DNA of 35,032 nt from Bdellovibrionales bacterium (GTDB lineage: Bacteria; Bdellovibrionota; Bdellovibrionia; Bdellovibrionales; UBA1609), in assembly GCA_019695175.1 (NCBI GenBank), contig JAIBAM010000003.1:1-35032 (forward strand), written 5' to 3'. Positions within the stretch are counted from its first letter, which is position 1. Each line of letters starts with the position of its first letter. A program made the translations under genes and the position numbers. The notes under the pieces were generated by a model. It had not been told where the DNA came from. It did not search any database and saw nothing but the letters and a program-made list of their open reading frames with translations. This document shows, one piece after another, positions 26,766-34,135 of the stretch.

Positions 26766-27364
26766 AAACAAAATGGGTCATCTTTAGAATTTTTTTGACC
26801 TTGGCATTTCACAATTTTATCCTCAACAAGTTGGAATGTTTTATTCTCTGGATTTTCGTTTTTATAACTAATGACAACTGAAAAACCATCCTTAACAATC
26901 CAGCTAATGTTTTCACCATCGCATATTCTATCATAAACAATCTTATTTTCTTTATTACTAAAAGGAGCAATAACATAGATTCTAGTCTTGTGAACACCCT
27001 CTCCAGTCTTTAAGAACAAAAGCGGTTCCCCATCCTTCAAATAGATCCATTCAACAGGATAATACAAACTAGAAGGCAAAGATATTTTCACAACAGCTGG
27101 ACGGCAGAAATCTCTCTTTGTCTCTTGCTTGCACTTATGTTTGTTAAACACTAACTTTTTGACTTCAAAACCACTTGAATCCTTTTTTTGATACACTATC
27201 ATCTTACCAAATCCATTCTGATCTAGGCTTTCGGTAAGCTTTAAGCCAGGCTCTTCATCAATGTAGTTATTTATGACAGCTTGTGCTTGTGACACCTTGA
27301 AGACAATTAAAAGTAAGAGCCAAAACCAAAAAAACTTTCTATTTTTACATTTTTTTTTCTCCAC
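26762..27364 (-). CDS. Small secreted protein, unknown
   Basis: Protein of 200 residues, not recognised. It has a signal peptide (FFWFWLLLLIVFKVSQAQA, cleavage after AQA) and a mature part rich in beta-type sequence. Cysteines lie in HKCKQETKRDFCRP, DRICDG, VKCQGQ and a C-terminal DDPFCF, which suggests disulfide bonding. In this frame the start is GTG at 27364. An ATG in another frame overlaps it by one base, and a run of nine A residues follows on the coding strand, so a one-base slip there could change which start is productive. It lies 87 nt downstream of the transglycosylase-like gene on the same strand and may be its partner. The 3' end overlaps the ExoD-like gene by 4 nt. Confidence 0.7.
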   Translation of the reverse strand: MEKKKCKNRKFFWFWLLLLIVFKVSQAQAVINNYIDEEPGLKLTESLDQNGFGKMIVYQKKDSSGFEVKKLVFNKHKCKQETKRDFCRPAVVKISLPSSLYYPVEWIYLKDGEPLLFLKTGEGVHKTRIYVIAPFSNKENKIVYDRICDGENISWIVKDGFSVVISYKNENPENKTFQLVEDKIVKCQGQKNSKDDPFCF

Positions 27365-27451
27365 ATTTCTTTCCTTTTTTCCATTAAAAATAATTTCTGC
27401 AAAAATGGGATTTCATTAATTGCAATTTTATATCACGATTGTGGTTTTTCC

Positions 27452-28603
27452 TTAATTTTTACAAACCACCTTTTTATAAAACTCGAAGGATCTTAATATT
27501 TTTTCGTCGGGTTTTAGATGAAATTGCGACTGTAACTTTTCTTTCTTCTGAGTCTTCTCCACCTTCCCATTTGTTTTCTTTGCTGGAGCCATCAATGCCA
27601 CTTTTGCTTTAATCTCGGGTTCCCTATTATCCACAATGGAAAGACATTTTACACTCAGTTCCGTGTTATCCTCATTTTTAGCAATACATTTCGCACAACT
27701 GTTGATGGCTTCCCCGTAGAATCTTCGTTCTTGATTCCTTTTCTTATCATTTGAAGAACAACCTGAGTAATAGTCACTATAAGATTCTTGAGAAATACTG
27801 GCTCCATAACAAGAAGAATTTTGGGTCCTTCTCACTCGAGCTTGTTTTTCGGCAAGGGTGTAAGCAATAATTTGTATTTGAAGCTCTGGCTGCAAAGAGA
27901 TTCTATCAAAAATACTGGATACTAATTTTTCTTTAGCTTCTTTCTTGTCCTTGTCGTTCATACTTTTTATTCTCTCAATCTCCCTATCCCACATTTCCAT
28001 ACCCTTCCAATTAAACTCACGATTTAAAGAGTTATATTTTTTATCCCCAAGTTGAAATGTTTTATCTGGTAATAAGTAATCCCATAAAGTATTCGCATTA
28101 ATCATTCCTAACCCTTTAGCAGTACTATCATTCGTACAGGCATTTGTATTCATAGCTAATGGTTCTAAAAAACCTGTTTCAGCGGCAGCGATACAGGGTA
28201 TGGCCCGATAGTCAATTTGAGGATGAGGAATAGATCCACTCTTTTGGGGGACTGATTGTGTTGGATGATTAATTTTATCTACACTTTCTTTTGCCAAACG
28301 CAAAACTTCTTCATATCGTCCCTTTAGATCTTTAGAAAACCAAACCGATTTATTACAAAAAAGTGTCCTCAAATTAGACCCACATTTATTAGGAACTGAC
28401 TTGGCCAGATTTAGCACCGCTGAAAATGTCGGATCTCTGGCACTCGTACTAGATTGGTTGTCACTAATCGAAACTGCTCTCGAATCAGAAGCTAGAGGTG
28501 CAGTTTCAGCAATCAGATTTTCCAGACCACAAAAAAAATAAACAATAAAAGATAAAAAAATTTGTGGAACACGTTGCCCCCCAAGCATAATCTTGAAAAC
28601 CAC
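27452..28603 (-). CDS. Secreted lytic-transglycosylase-like (SLT) protein, divergent
   Basis: Protein of 383 residues with an N-terminal signal region (PQIFLSFIVYFFCGLENLIAE). The central stretch CIAAAETGFLEPLAMNTNAC, then STAKGLGMINANTLWDYL, matches the SLT/goose-lysozyme pattern (E-[ST]-G-F-x-P-x-A ... G-L-[GM]-M/Q), with Glu of AETGF as the likely catalytic acid. Downstream YTLAEKQARVRR and many cysteines (SSCYGAS, YSGCSSN, NSCAKCIAKN, SVKCL) point to a disulfide-rich periplasmic or secreted enzyme. A basic tail ends in VVCKN. If active, it would cleave peptidoglycan glycan strands. The start may be GTG 28603 or ATG 28588. The divergence is large, so the function is an inference. Confidence 0.6.
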   Translation of the reverse strand: MVFKIMLGGQRVPQIFLSFIVYFFCGLENLIAETAPLASDSRAVSISDNQSSTSARDPTFSAVLNLAKSVPNKCGSNLRTLFCNKSVWFSKDLKGRYEEVLRLAKESVDKINHPTQSVPQKSGSIPHPQIDYRAIPCIAAAETGFLEPLAMNTNACTNDSTAKGLGMINANTLWDYLLPDKTFQLGDKKYNSLNREFNWKGMEMWDREIERIKSMNDKDKKEAKEKLVSSIFDRISLQPELQIQIIAYTLAEKQARVRRTQNSSCYGASISQESYSDYYSGCSSNDKKRNQERRFYGEAINSCAKCIAKNEDNTELSVKCLSIVDNREPEIKAKVALMAPAKKTNGKVEKTQKKEKLQSQFHLKPDEKILRSFEFYKKVVCKN

Positions 28604-28614
28604 CTTTTCACCAG

Positions 28615-28636
28615 ATTAAGATCTTTTATTAAGATC
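28615..28636. repeat. Direct repeat ATTAAGATC, 13-bp period
   Basis: ATTAAGATC occurs at 28615-28623 and 28628-28636 with a TTTT spacer, just upstream of the transglycosylase-like gene start. It may be a repeated operator half-site. Confidence 0.5.
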
Positions 28637-28701
28637 ACATTAAAGCCCAGTTAAAAGAAAAATAGAGTAATATAAATTATATTTATTCTAAAAAATTATT
28701 A

Positions 28702-28881
28702 TCAATGACAGATTGGATAACTACAATAATTATTTACTAAAAAATCAAGAGGGGGGTTGGGATTATCGAATCGACAAGTTAAAATATATTGGGCACTTCT
28801 TTCCAGTCCACCTTCTAAGAATTTTTTCAGTTCATATTCAGTGCTTTTTCGGCTCAGATTCAGCTCCAGCAAACTGTGCAA
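28702..28881 (-). CDS. Possible small cysteine-containing protein, 59 aa
   Basis: A 59-codon frame opens at TTG 28881 directly after a TAA. AAGAG lies 4 nt before it as a ribosome site. The product begins HSLLELNLSRKSTEYELKK, has a helical basic first half and a Pro/Asn/Cys-rich second half ending NNYCSYPICH. Composition looks protein-like, unlike the surrounding AT-rich spacer, and it lies in the same orientation as its neighbours on both sides (49 nt after the DUF6580-like gene). It has no signal peptide. It may be a small protein or the remnant of a larger gene. Confidence 0.35.
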   Translation of the reverse strand: MHSLLELNLSRKSTEYELKKFLEGGLERSAQYILTCRFDNPNPPLDFLVNNYCSYPICH

Positions 28882-28929
28882 AAAACTCTTAAGTTAAAAC
28901 CGACGCAGAAAGTATAAAAAACAATTTTT

Positions 28930-29538
28930 TTAAATTCTACCCTCCGCCTGAGAGGATGTACGGTGGATTAAGAAATAAGAAACAAGACTAAGGCCCATGG
29001 AATAAATAAAGCTTGAAGCCAATGTATTGGGGAAAAAAGGCAGTCCTGCCACATAGCAATTTACCAAGCCCACCAAAGACTTTTCATAAATATTTTGTGT
29101 TGACCAAACCCCAAAGTTGCTCACCAAGAAAAAGATCACTGCACCCAAAAGACTGTTTAAACCCATATGAAAAAATGGTGATTTTTTTGTATCCAATTGG
29201 GTTCGACCTAAAAAGGTCAACAAGATAAGACCAGCGTACACAAATCCGAAGGTTTCATGCCAACCAAGCCATATATCGCTGAGCAAAACTGAAACCACTG
29301 GAACAAAAAAGGCCAAGGTCCGATTCCTTAAAAAAGCTCCTGAAAATAAAGCCACACCTAAAAGAGGCGTGAAGTTATCAAAGTGAGGAATTATCCTTCC
29401 TAGCAGACTTAAAATCACAAGACCTGAAGCCACCAAAAGTTCCATAAGAAATCTTTTAGCCTCAAATTCCATTCCAGTTTCTGAATCATTGCAATTTATT
29501 TTTTGATTTTTTACCACTTCATTTTTCATTGCCTTCAT
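28930..29538 (-). CDS. DUF6580-like integral membrane protein
   Basis: Membrane protein of 202 residues with about six hydrophobic segments, resembling what I recall as DUF6580. The characteristic parts are RIIPHFDNFTPLLGVALFSG, LLSDIWLGWHETFGFVYAG, FFLVSNFGVWS and GLVNCYVAGLPFFPNTLASS. The overall plan is similar to small S-component-like or cobalt/vitamin uptake membrane proteins, but the substrate is unknown. The first 28 residues are polar. GAGGAAAG gives a good ribosome site. A 33-codon ORF overlaps its start by 20 nt and may couple its translation. I found no cobalamin- or thiamine-type riboswitch motif upstream. Confidence 0.7.
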   Translation of the reverse strand: MKAMKNEVVKNQKINCNDSETGMEFEAKRFLMELLVASGLVILSLLGRIIPHFDNFTPLLGVALFSGAFLRNRTLAFFVPVVSVLLSDIWLGWHETFGFVYAGLILLTFLGRTQLDTKKSPFFHMGLNSLLGAVIFFLVSNFGVWSTQNIYEKSLVGLVNCYVAGLPFFPNTLASSFIYSMGLSLVSYFLIHRTSSQAEGRI

Positions 29539-29620
29539 TGTCTTTCCTCGCTTTATAATTAAAATCGAGAACGAAATCTAAGCCTTGGAGTTCTACTCGG
29601 ACTTTTTCTCGAACTTTCAT
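29519..29620 (-). CDS. Possible leader ORF, 33 aa, overlapping the DUF6580-like start
   Basis: ATG at 29620 has AAGGA 5 nt upstream and opens 33 codons (begins MKVREKVRVELQGLDFVLDF, very charged). It ends with TGA at 29519-29521, inside the first codons of the DUF6580-like gene. Such an overlap is typical of translational coupling. It could be a leader peptide, a decayed gene end, or chance. Confidence 0.35.
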   Translation of the reverse strand: MKVREKVRVELQGLDFVLDFNYKARKDNEGNEK

Positions 29621-29805
29621 TTTGATCCTTCTTCTCGGACCCGTATACCCGTCTACTGTTATAAAGCCCCACTCCTAAATAGTTTAGAGCTTCAGAAACA
29701 CCTCGGTGCACCGCTCAAAAGCGGAAGGGACGATTTGTGATAAAGGCGAACTTATAACCTAATGCATAAAAACTCAACGGGTAATTAATTTCCATGACGG
29801 CAAGC
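29621..29805. other. Gap with alternative hairpins upstream of the leader ORF
   Basis: CCGC-TTTTGA-GCGG (minus-strand sense) shares its 3' arm with the palindrome CGGTGCACCG, so only one can form at a time (around 29704-29727). Nothing else gene-like is visible. The left edge of the IS4 remnant begins at 29806. Confidence 0.4.
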
Positions 29806-30530
29806 TCAGCTCAACGGCAGCAGGTTAAGCTCCTTTCTGCTTATGAAAAGTACAAATATTTGCTGACTTTTTAAGCCCCAGGACTTGATGGGTTGAATGG
29901 AAACCCTTTGATAACTTCGCCCTGGTCGAACCTTATATTTTACCGCACGGACGTCGCGCAGAATTTGATCAGCCAATTCTCTCGGCCTTTGATTTGTAAT
30001 TTTGCGGTCAATGATTGCAAATATATTTCGCCTGATGACTTCGGTTACGTTTTTGAAATTTGGCAACTCGATTTTTGGATCAATTTTGTCCTCTTCAACC
30101 ACGGCATTTACCACCATAACTGAAAGTGAGAGAGTCTAGAGATTTGCAAAAAATTTCCGTCATAATCCCATTTTACGCTCTGGCGTGATGTTTTTCGAGA
30201 TTAAGTAGATTCTTGACCCGATTGTAAAGCATTTCGACGGCCCATCTTTTTTGGAAAAGTTCGATGATGTCTTCTCGAGGCTACCGTTTTTTGCCAATCA
30301 AATTTATAACAAACACAATAGGTTTCCCCTCGCTATCGATGGGTCCCAGAATCAGGCGCACTTTCATCTGGCGAGAACTGCCAGTCTTTTTCCTGACTTC
30401 GTCGCTTTGGAAATAATTTGCATTCCTTTCCAAATCGACGAATCTTCTCATTCTTAATAAAATTAAAAACAACTAGACCTTCACCCGACAGAAGGCCCGC
30501 AAGAAGTTCATATACAAAAAGATCACCTCC
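29806..30530 (-). pseudogene. IS4-family transposase remnant (C-terminal half)
   Basis: Decayed DDE transposase. Reading the minus strand, QMKVRLILGPIDSEGKPIVF and FVINLIGKKR run into a TAG (30281-30283). The same frame continues with ELFQKRWAVEMLYNRVK, which carries the IS4 YREK signature (F for Y; R, the catalytic E and K kept), then NLLNLEKHHARA, a second stop and a frameshift. The last piece ends in YKVRPGRSYQRVSIQPIKSW and ISRKELNLLPLS, a typical IS4 C-terminus. The N-terminal half and at least the first catalytic Asp are missing or unrecognisable. At least two stops and one or two frameshifts make it non-functional. Confidence 0.8.
29812..29926 (-). mobile_element. IS4-like element 3' end, copy 1
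   Basis: This segment matches, in inverted orientation, the one at 32456-32572. Both encode PGRSY.RV...KSQQ...ISRKELNL.PL, and the DNA identity is roughly 80% by eye (for example CATAAGCAGAAAGG is shared exactly). It marks one end of a decayed island. Confidence 0.75.
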
Positions 30531-30644
30531 AGTCGATCAAAATACTAGAATGAATTTGCCCTGCTGCATATAACTAAATTCCCACCAAATTTGGAACGGT
30601 ATCAACGTGGGCGCAACTTTTAAAATACACCCTAGATTCTGGAG

Positions 30645-32245
30645 TCACCTTTGAGGAACTTGGTCTTCAAAACTTGATAAATAATCAATGAGTTTATCCA
30701 ATGAAGCTGCAACTTTTCTCTTAAGTACATCTATGCCTTCGCCCACACCTACTCTATGCAGTTCGGGAACATCACGACCCCTCACAGTTTTACTTAAAAT
30801 ACCCTTAAAAATAACGATACTACCGAATCGCCAAGGGCTATCGTCCCCATTCGGAAAATAGTACTTTCTTAGAGCATACAATATCTTTTTAGGACTTAAC
30901 GTCATGAATATTTCTTGACCGTCATCTCCCTGAACACTCGTGAGCGTCTCATGAAAGATATAAAATAAAAACAGTGAAGCTACCTCTTGATCGAAAACAT
31001 TCTGCTGATCAAGCCATCTGAGTAAGTTCATGGCAAAATCAAGTTGAGGACTTACAAGTCCTAATACAAATAGAAATCTGGATCTTAAATCTTCAGCAGT
31101 GACTTCTGGACTTGAGATCGGCGGGAATAAAGGGCTAACCATAGCAAAACGAGACCCAAGACGCGCCAAAAAAATACTACCCACATGATTTATGTCATGC
31201 CGGATAAAATTTGCTACTGATTTCAAATCACCATCAACTATTTGCTGACTGTCGGTCAATTGAACCGAACCCAGTAAAGGAATTACTGATCTTAGGACAA
31301 TATCAACAATGCTTAATCCCTGAGGGGATACTACGGTCAAGAGTAAGGGAAGTTGATTAAGAAGTGTATCTCCATTATCACGAAACCCACCTCTTTCTGT
31401 CTTAAAGACGTCAGTTTCAAGCATATCCGCCACAGTGATATAATCCTCCATGGCGAAAACAATAAATTCATAGCTTATTGCTTGATCTGAACTTAATATC
31501 TTCTGAAGATTAACAATAAAATCTCTTATGAAGGTTTTTTCTTCTTGTGGAAAAGTATTTTTATCAAAGTGCCTTTTTATTAATACAGATTCATTGAAAG
31601 GAATAAAATTTTCATCTCCTTTTAACGTAACAACAGAAGGCAAAAAATCTTGACCAAAACCCTCAACTACTGTTGCCTCTAACCTCCCTAAAATCCAACT
31701 CACAGTATCTCTGAAGCTAGGATGAGTAAATTTCCGCGGACTCCTTCCGTCCGCAACCCAGCGTACGAATTCAATATAATGGTGCAGAACCTCAAGCAAT
31801 TTTCTCGCAGAGGATTGCAACTCTGGCGACTTCAAATTGTCAATCAAACCCTGTAGAGCTGTAGTTTGGGATTGGATCTGAGACATCATTGCTTCAATTT
31901 TTACCCGCTGTTCAGCTGGGAAGGATAAGGTTTGTTTTGTTTTGTTTTGTTTTGTTTTGTTTTGTTTTGGTTTGTTACCAACAATGCACAAACATTAGCT
32001 TCAAAACCAGAAGTAAGGGGGCGTTGACCCATCACAGTCCCACTAGCAGATGACCAATTTTGAAAAACAACCGCGTTAATGAAAAAAGTGAACAGGACCT
32101 GATAGACGATCACTCTTCTTCTATCTGGATATTTTTTTGTTTCCACAATAAACCCTTCCAAAAGTTGTGAATGTTGTAATTGATTACCCTTAAGTACAAC
32201 GAGAACAATTTCTTTATTTAAAGAATGCAAGATCTGTTCCAGCAT
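30645..32245 (-). pseudogene. Exported protein gene, frame-split at a TTTTG repeat (phase-variable?)
   Basis: Two minus-strand frames overlap at a pentanucleotide tract. The first (32245 to 31901, 114 aa) holds a hydrophobic signal-like segment (VIVYQVLFTFFINAVVF then WSSASG). The second (through the tract to 30645) carries about 425 residues of unrecognised, mostly helical protein (begins TLSFPAEQRVKIEAMMSQIQ, ends SSFEDQVPQR). The frames differ so that removing one 5-nt unit joins them: 1601 minus 5 is 1596 nt, or 532 codons including the stop. Repeats read NKTKQ in every cycle and contain no stops in any frame. ATG 32245 has no ribosome site; GTG 32113 would give a compact signal peptide. 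I read it as one gene in an OFF state; ordinary decay is the alternative. Confidence 0.65.
31931..31969 (-). repeat. Pentanucleotide tract, seven TTTTG units plus a partial
   Basis: TTTG is followed by seven perfect TTTTG units (31935-31969); the coding strand reads CAAAA repeats. The tract sits exactly where the two frames of the split gene meet. Five is not a multiple of three, so each unit gained or lost changes the frame. It is the longest simple repeat I see in the window. Confidence 0.95.
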
Positions 32246-32247
32246 TT

Positions 32248-32284
32248 AATAAGATTCGTTTGTTTTATATAATAAGATTCGTTT
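32248..32284 (-). promoter_or_regulatory. 14-bp direct repeat upstream of the split gene
   Basis: AATAAGATTCGTTT occurs at 32248-32261 and 32271-32284, a 23-bp period, immediately before the ATG at 32245 of the frame-split gene. The 9-nt spacer gives ATATAAAAC on the coding strand, a possible -10-like element. The spacing of about two helical turns suits a repeated protein-binding site. Confidence 0.45.
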
Positions 32285-32370
32285 ATTATTAATTTTTAAC
32301 GGAAGGCAAAAGAGTGTCTAAATGAGCTCAGTTTTTGAACCACTGCCGGCCACTGTCAAAAAGTTAAATA

Positions 32371-32574
32371 GTGAGATGTTTCTTTTACTCCATTTTGGAG
32401 GGATTGATAGCAAGGAGGCTTTTTTTAGTCCTAATTCTTCGAATACACCCAAAACAACCAGGGCGAAGTTATCCAAGAGTTTTCATGCAACCCATCAGAT
32501 CTGGAACCTCAAAAAGTCAGCAAAGATTTGCACTTTCCATAAGCAGAAAGGAACTTAACTTACCGCCATTGTAA
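32371..32574 (+). pseudogene. IS4-family transposase C-terminal fragment, copy 2
   Basis: Only the C-terminal portion is recognisable: QPGRSYPRVFMQPIRSG, then KSQQRFALSISRKELNLPPL. It matches the end of the remnant on the other strand at 29806. The homologous DNA runs from 32456 to 32572. The upstream part (32371-32450) does not resemble a transposase, so the element is truncated or replaced there. It lies inverted relative to copy 1 and the two flank the frame-split gene. Confidence 0.7.
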
Positions 32575-32596
32575 TTAATATCCACAACTTCTTCGC

Positions 32597-32670
32597 GCTG
32601 ACTCATTCTCGCTTAACTCATTCTCGCTTAACTCATTCTCGCTTAACTCATTCGCGTTTAACTCATTCGC
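32597..32670 (+). repeat. 15-bp minisatellite, five units
   Basis: Units based on GCTTAACTCATTCTC run head to tail: a 14-bp variant at 32597-32610, two identical copies (32611-32640), a copy ending CGC (32641-32655) and GTTTAACTCATTCGC (32656-32670). It lies between the IS4 fragment and gpmA. There are no spacers between units, so it is not CRISPR. It may be a polymorphic locus or a multiple binding site upstream of gpmA. Confidence 0.9.
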
Positions 32671-32821
32671 GCTTAGATGAAGTAAACTGAGCCGACACTT
32701 GGACGTAACTTCTACGAAAACTCTAAAAATTCTTAAAAAGATTTGCCAGCAGATCTTCTAGCCGCTACTTTTTCAACAAATATTTTCTAATGTAATTTGT
32801 TGGATTAAAAAGGTGGGCCTC

Positions 32822-33526
32822 ATGTCTTTTTTAGTTTTATTGCGTCATGGTGAAAGCCAGTGGAATCACGAAAACCGATTCACCGGATGGGTTGACGTAG
32901 ATCTTTCCGCTAAAGGTGAAAATGAAGCCCAATCTGCAGGTAAACTCATTAAAAAATCGGGTCTTATTTTTCAAGAAGTTCATACTTCAATTTTGAAACG
33001 CGCCATTCGAACTTCTTGGTTGGTCCTCGAGCAAATTGATCAAACCTATTTGGAAATAAAACATAGTTGGAGACTTAATGAACGACACTATGGTGCCCTT
33101 CAGGGTCTCAATAAAGACGAAACCAGTGAAAAATATGGCCCAGAACAAGTTTTCATCTGGAGAAGAAGTTATGACATTGCCCCTCCTCCAATGCCAGAGC
33201 CCCTTTATCAAAATCAACTGAGTGAACAAAGATTAAAAAAGCTTTTAGTTCAAGATATCCCTCGCACAGAGTCCTTACTTATGTGCCAACAAAGAGTCCT
33301 CCCCTATTGGGAACAAACTCTTGCACCGGCTCTAAAGCAAAACCAAAATCTCCTTGTTGTTGCCCATGGGAACTCCTTACGAGCGTTGATCAAGCTATTA
33401 GACCAAATACCCGATTTAAAAATCGCCGAACTTAATATTCCCACGGGTCAACCTCTAGTTTACGAATTCGATCCGAAAACCATAGGCCCCAAATTAGGTC
33501 CTATGAAATACTCTTATTTGAACTAA
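32822..33526 (+). CDS. gpmA: 2,3-bisphosphoglycerate-dependent phosphoglycerate mutase
   Basis: Glycolytic enzyme that interconverts 3- and 2-phosphoglycerate through a phosphohistidine. The active-site motif LLRHGESQWNHENRFTGWVD is near the N-terminus, then SILKRAIRTSW, WRLNERHYGALQGLNK and the second catalytic His in VVAHGNSLRALIK. It ends with NIPTGQPLVYEFD. I place the start at ATG 32822, with AGGTGG about 6 nt upstream; a GTG at 32813 falls within that ribosome site. The stop lies directly against the stop of the convergent lipoprotein gene. The minisatellite lies about 150 nt upstream. Confidence 0.95.
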   Translation: MSFLVLLRHGESQWNHENRFTGWVDVDLSAKGENEAQSAGKLIKKSGLIFQEVHTSILKRAIRTSWLVLEQIDQTYLEIKHSWRLNERHYGALQGLNKDETSEKYGPEQVFIWRRSYDIAPPPMPEPLYQNQLSEQRLKKLLVQDIPRTESLLMCQQRVLPYWEQTLAPALKQNQNLLVVAHGNSLRALIKLLDQIPDLKIAELNIPTGQPLVYEFDPKTIGPKLGPMKYSYLN

Positions 33527-34135
33527 CTAGGATTCATCACCGTCTGTCTCTACGGAGGCAGGCTTTTTGTTAACATTAACTTCGTGGTTTCTTGCTTTCA
33601 GAGCCGCATTGCAGATATCAACTTTTTCCTCATATTCATCTTGACGCTTTTCTAAAATTTGACGGTATTTGCGAAATCGCTCCATACGGTCTTTTAAAAA
33701 CTCCTCAGAGACACCCACAATTTGATTTTTTTCATCCACACCGAAGTTAAATTCTGTCTCTTTGTCTGTGACTCGATCCACAGGTTCCGTCCACATTAAT
33801 TTTCCATCACCACCCAATTCTTTGGAAGAAAGTTTTGCTCTACAGTCCTTTAAAGTCCCGTACAATCCTTTAGAACCAAATTTTCTATTGCCATACACAT
33901 GATCTTCCAATTCGTACACCTCATATTGCAACCGACGAAGCTCTTCTGCCATCTCTACCTTTTTTTGCACGACTAAGTTTCCGTCTTTGACCCCTATTTT
34001 TTCATCTGAAACTACAGATTCTTTTTCCATATTTGTGGATATTTTTTTAGCTTTGTAGGGATTGTGACTGCACCCCCCCAAAAAAATCCCTACTGAAATT
34101 AATAATACTTTATTGCCTCCCCAAAACTTTCCCAT
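33527..34135 (-). CDS. Lipoprotein with coiled-coil-like body, unknown
   Basis: Predicted lipoprotein of 202 residues. The signal peptide KVLLISVGIFLGGC ends in a good lipobox (L-G-G-C, Cys22), so it should be lipidated and anchored in the inner or outer membrane. The mature part is highly charged and helical (VEMAEELRRLQYEVYELEDH, then DRMERFRKYRQILEKRQDEYEEKV) with few hydrophobic residues, which suggests coiled coils. I place the start at ATG 34135, with AGGAGGG 4 nt upstream; the longer frame to 34183 has no ribosome site. A T7G7 run on the coding strand (plus 34073-34086) encodes part of the lipobox and may slip. It is convergent with gpmA and divergent from fadD (279-nt gap). Not recognised further. 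Confidence 0.75.
   Translation of the reverse strand: MGKFWGGNKVLLISVGIFLGGCSHNPYKAKKISTNMEKESVVSDEKIGVKDGNLVVQKKVEMAEELRRLQYEVYELEDHVYGNRKFGSKGLYGTLKDCRAKLSSKELGGDGKLMWTEPVDRVTDKETEFNFGVDEKNQIVGVSEEFLKDRMERFRKYRQILEKRQDEYEEKVDICNAALKARNHEVNVNKKPASVETDGDES

Noticed and set aside
29541-29800. Vitamin riboswitch upstream of the DUF6580-like gene
   Set aside because: I looked for cobalamin- and thiamine-type conserved boxes and found none; only small hairpins are present.
30484-30644. Further transposase or other gene upstream of the IS4 remnant
   Set aside because: Only short broken frames; nothing could be matched beyond about 30530.
32597-32670. CRISPR array
   Set aside because: The units are contiguous 15-mers without spacers, and no cas genes are present.
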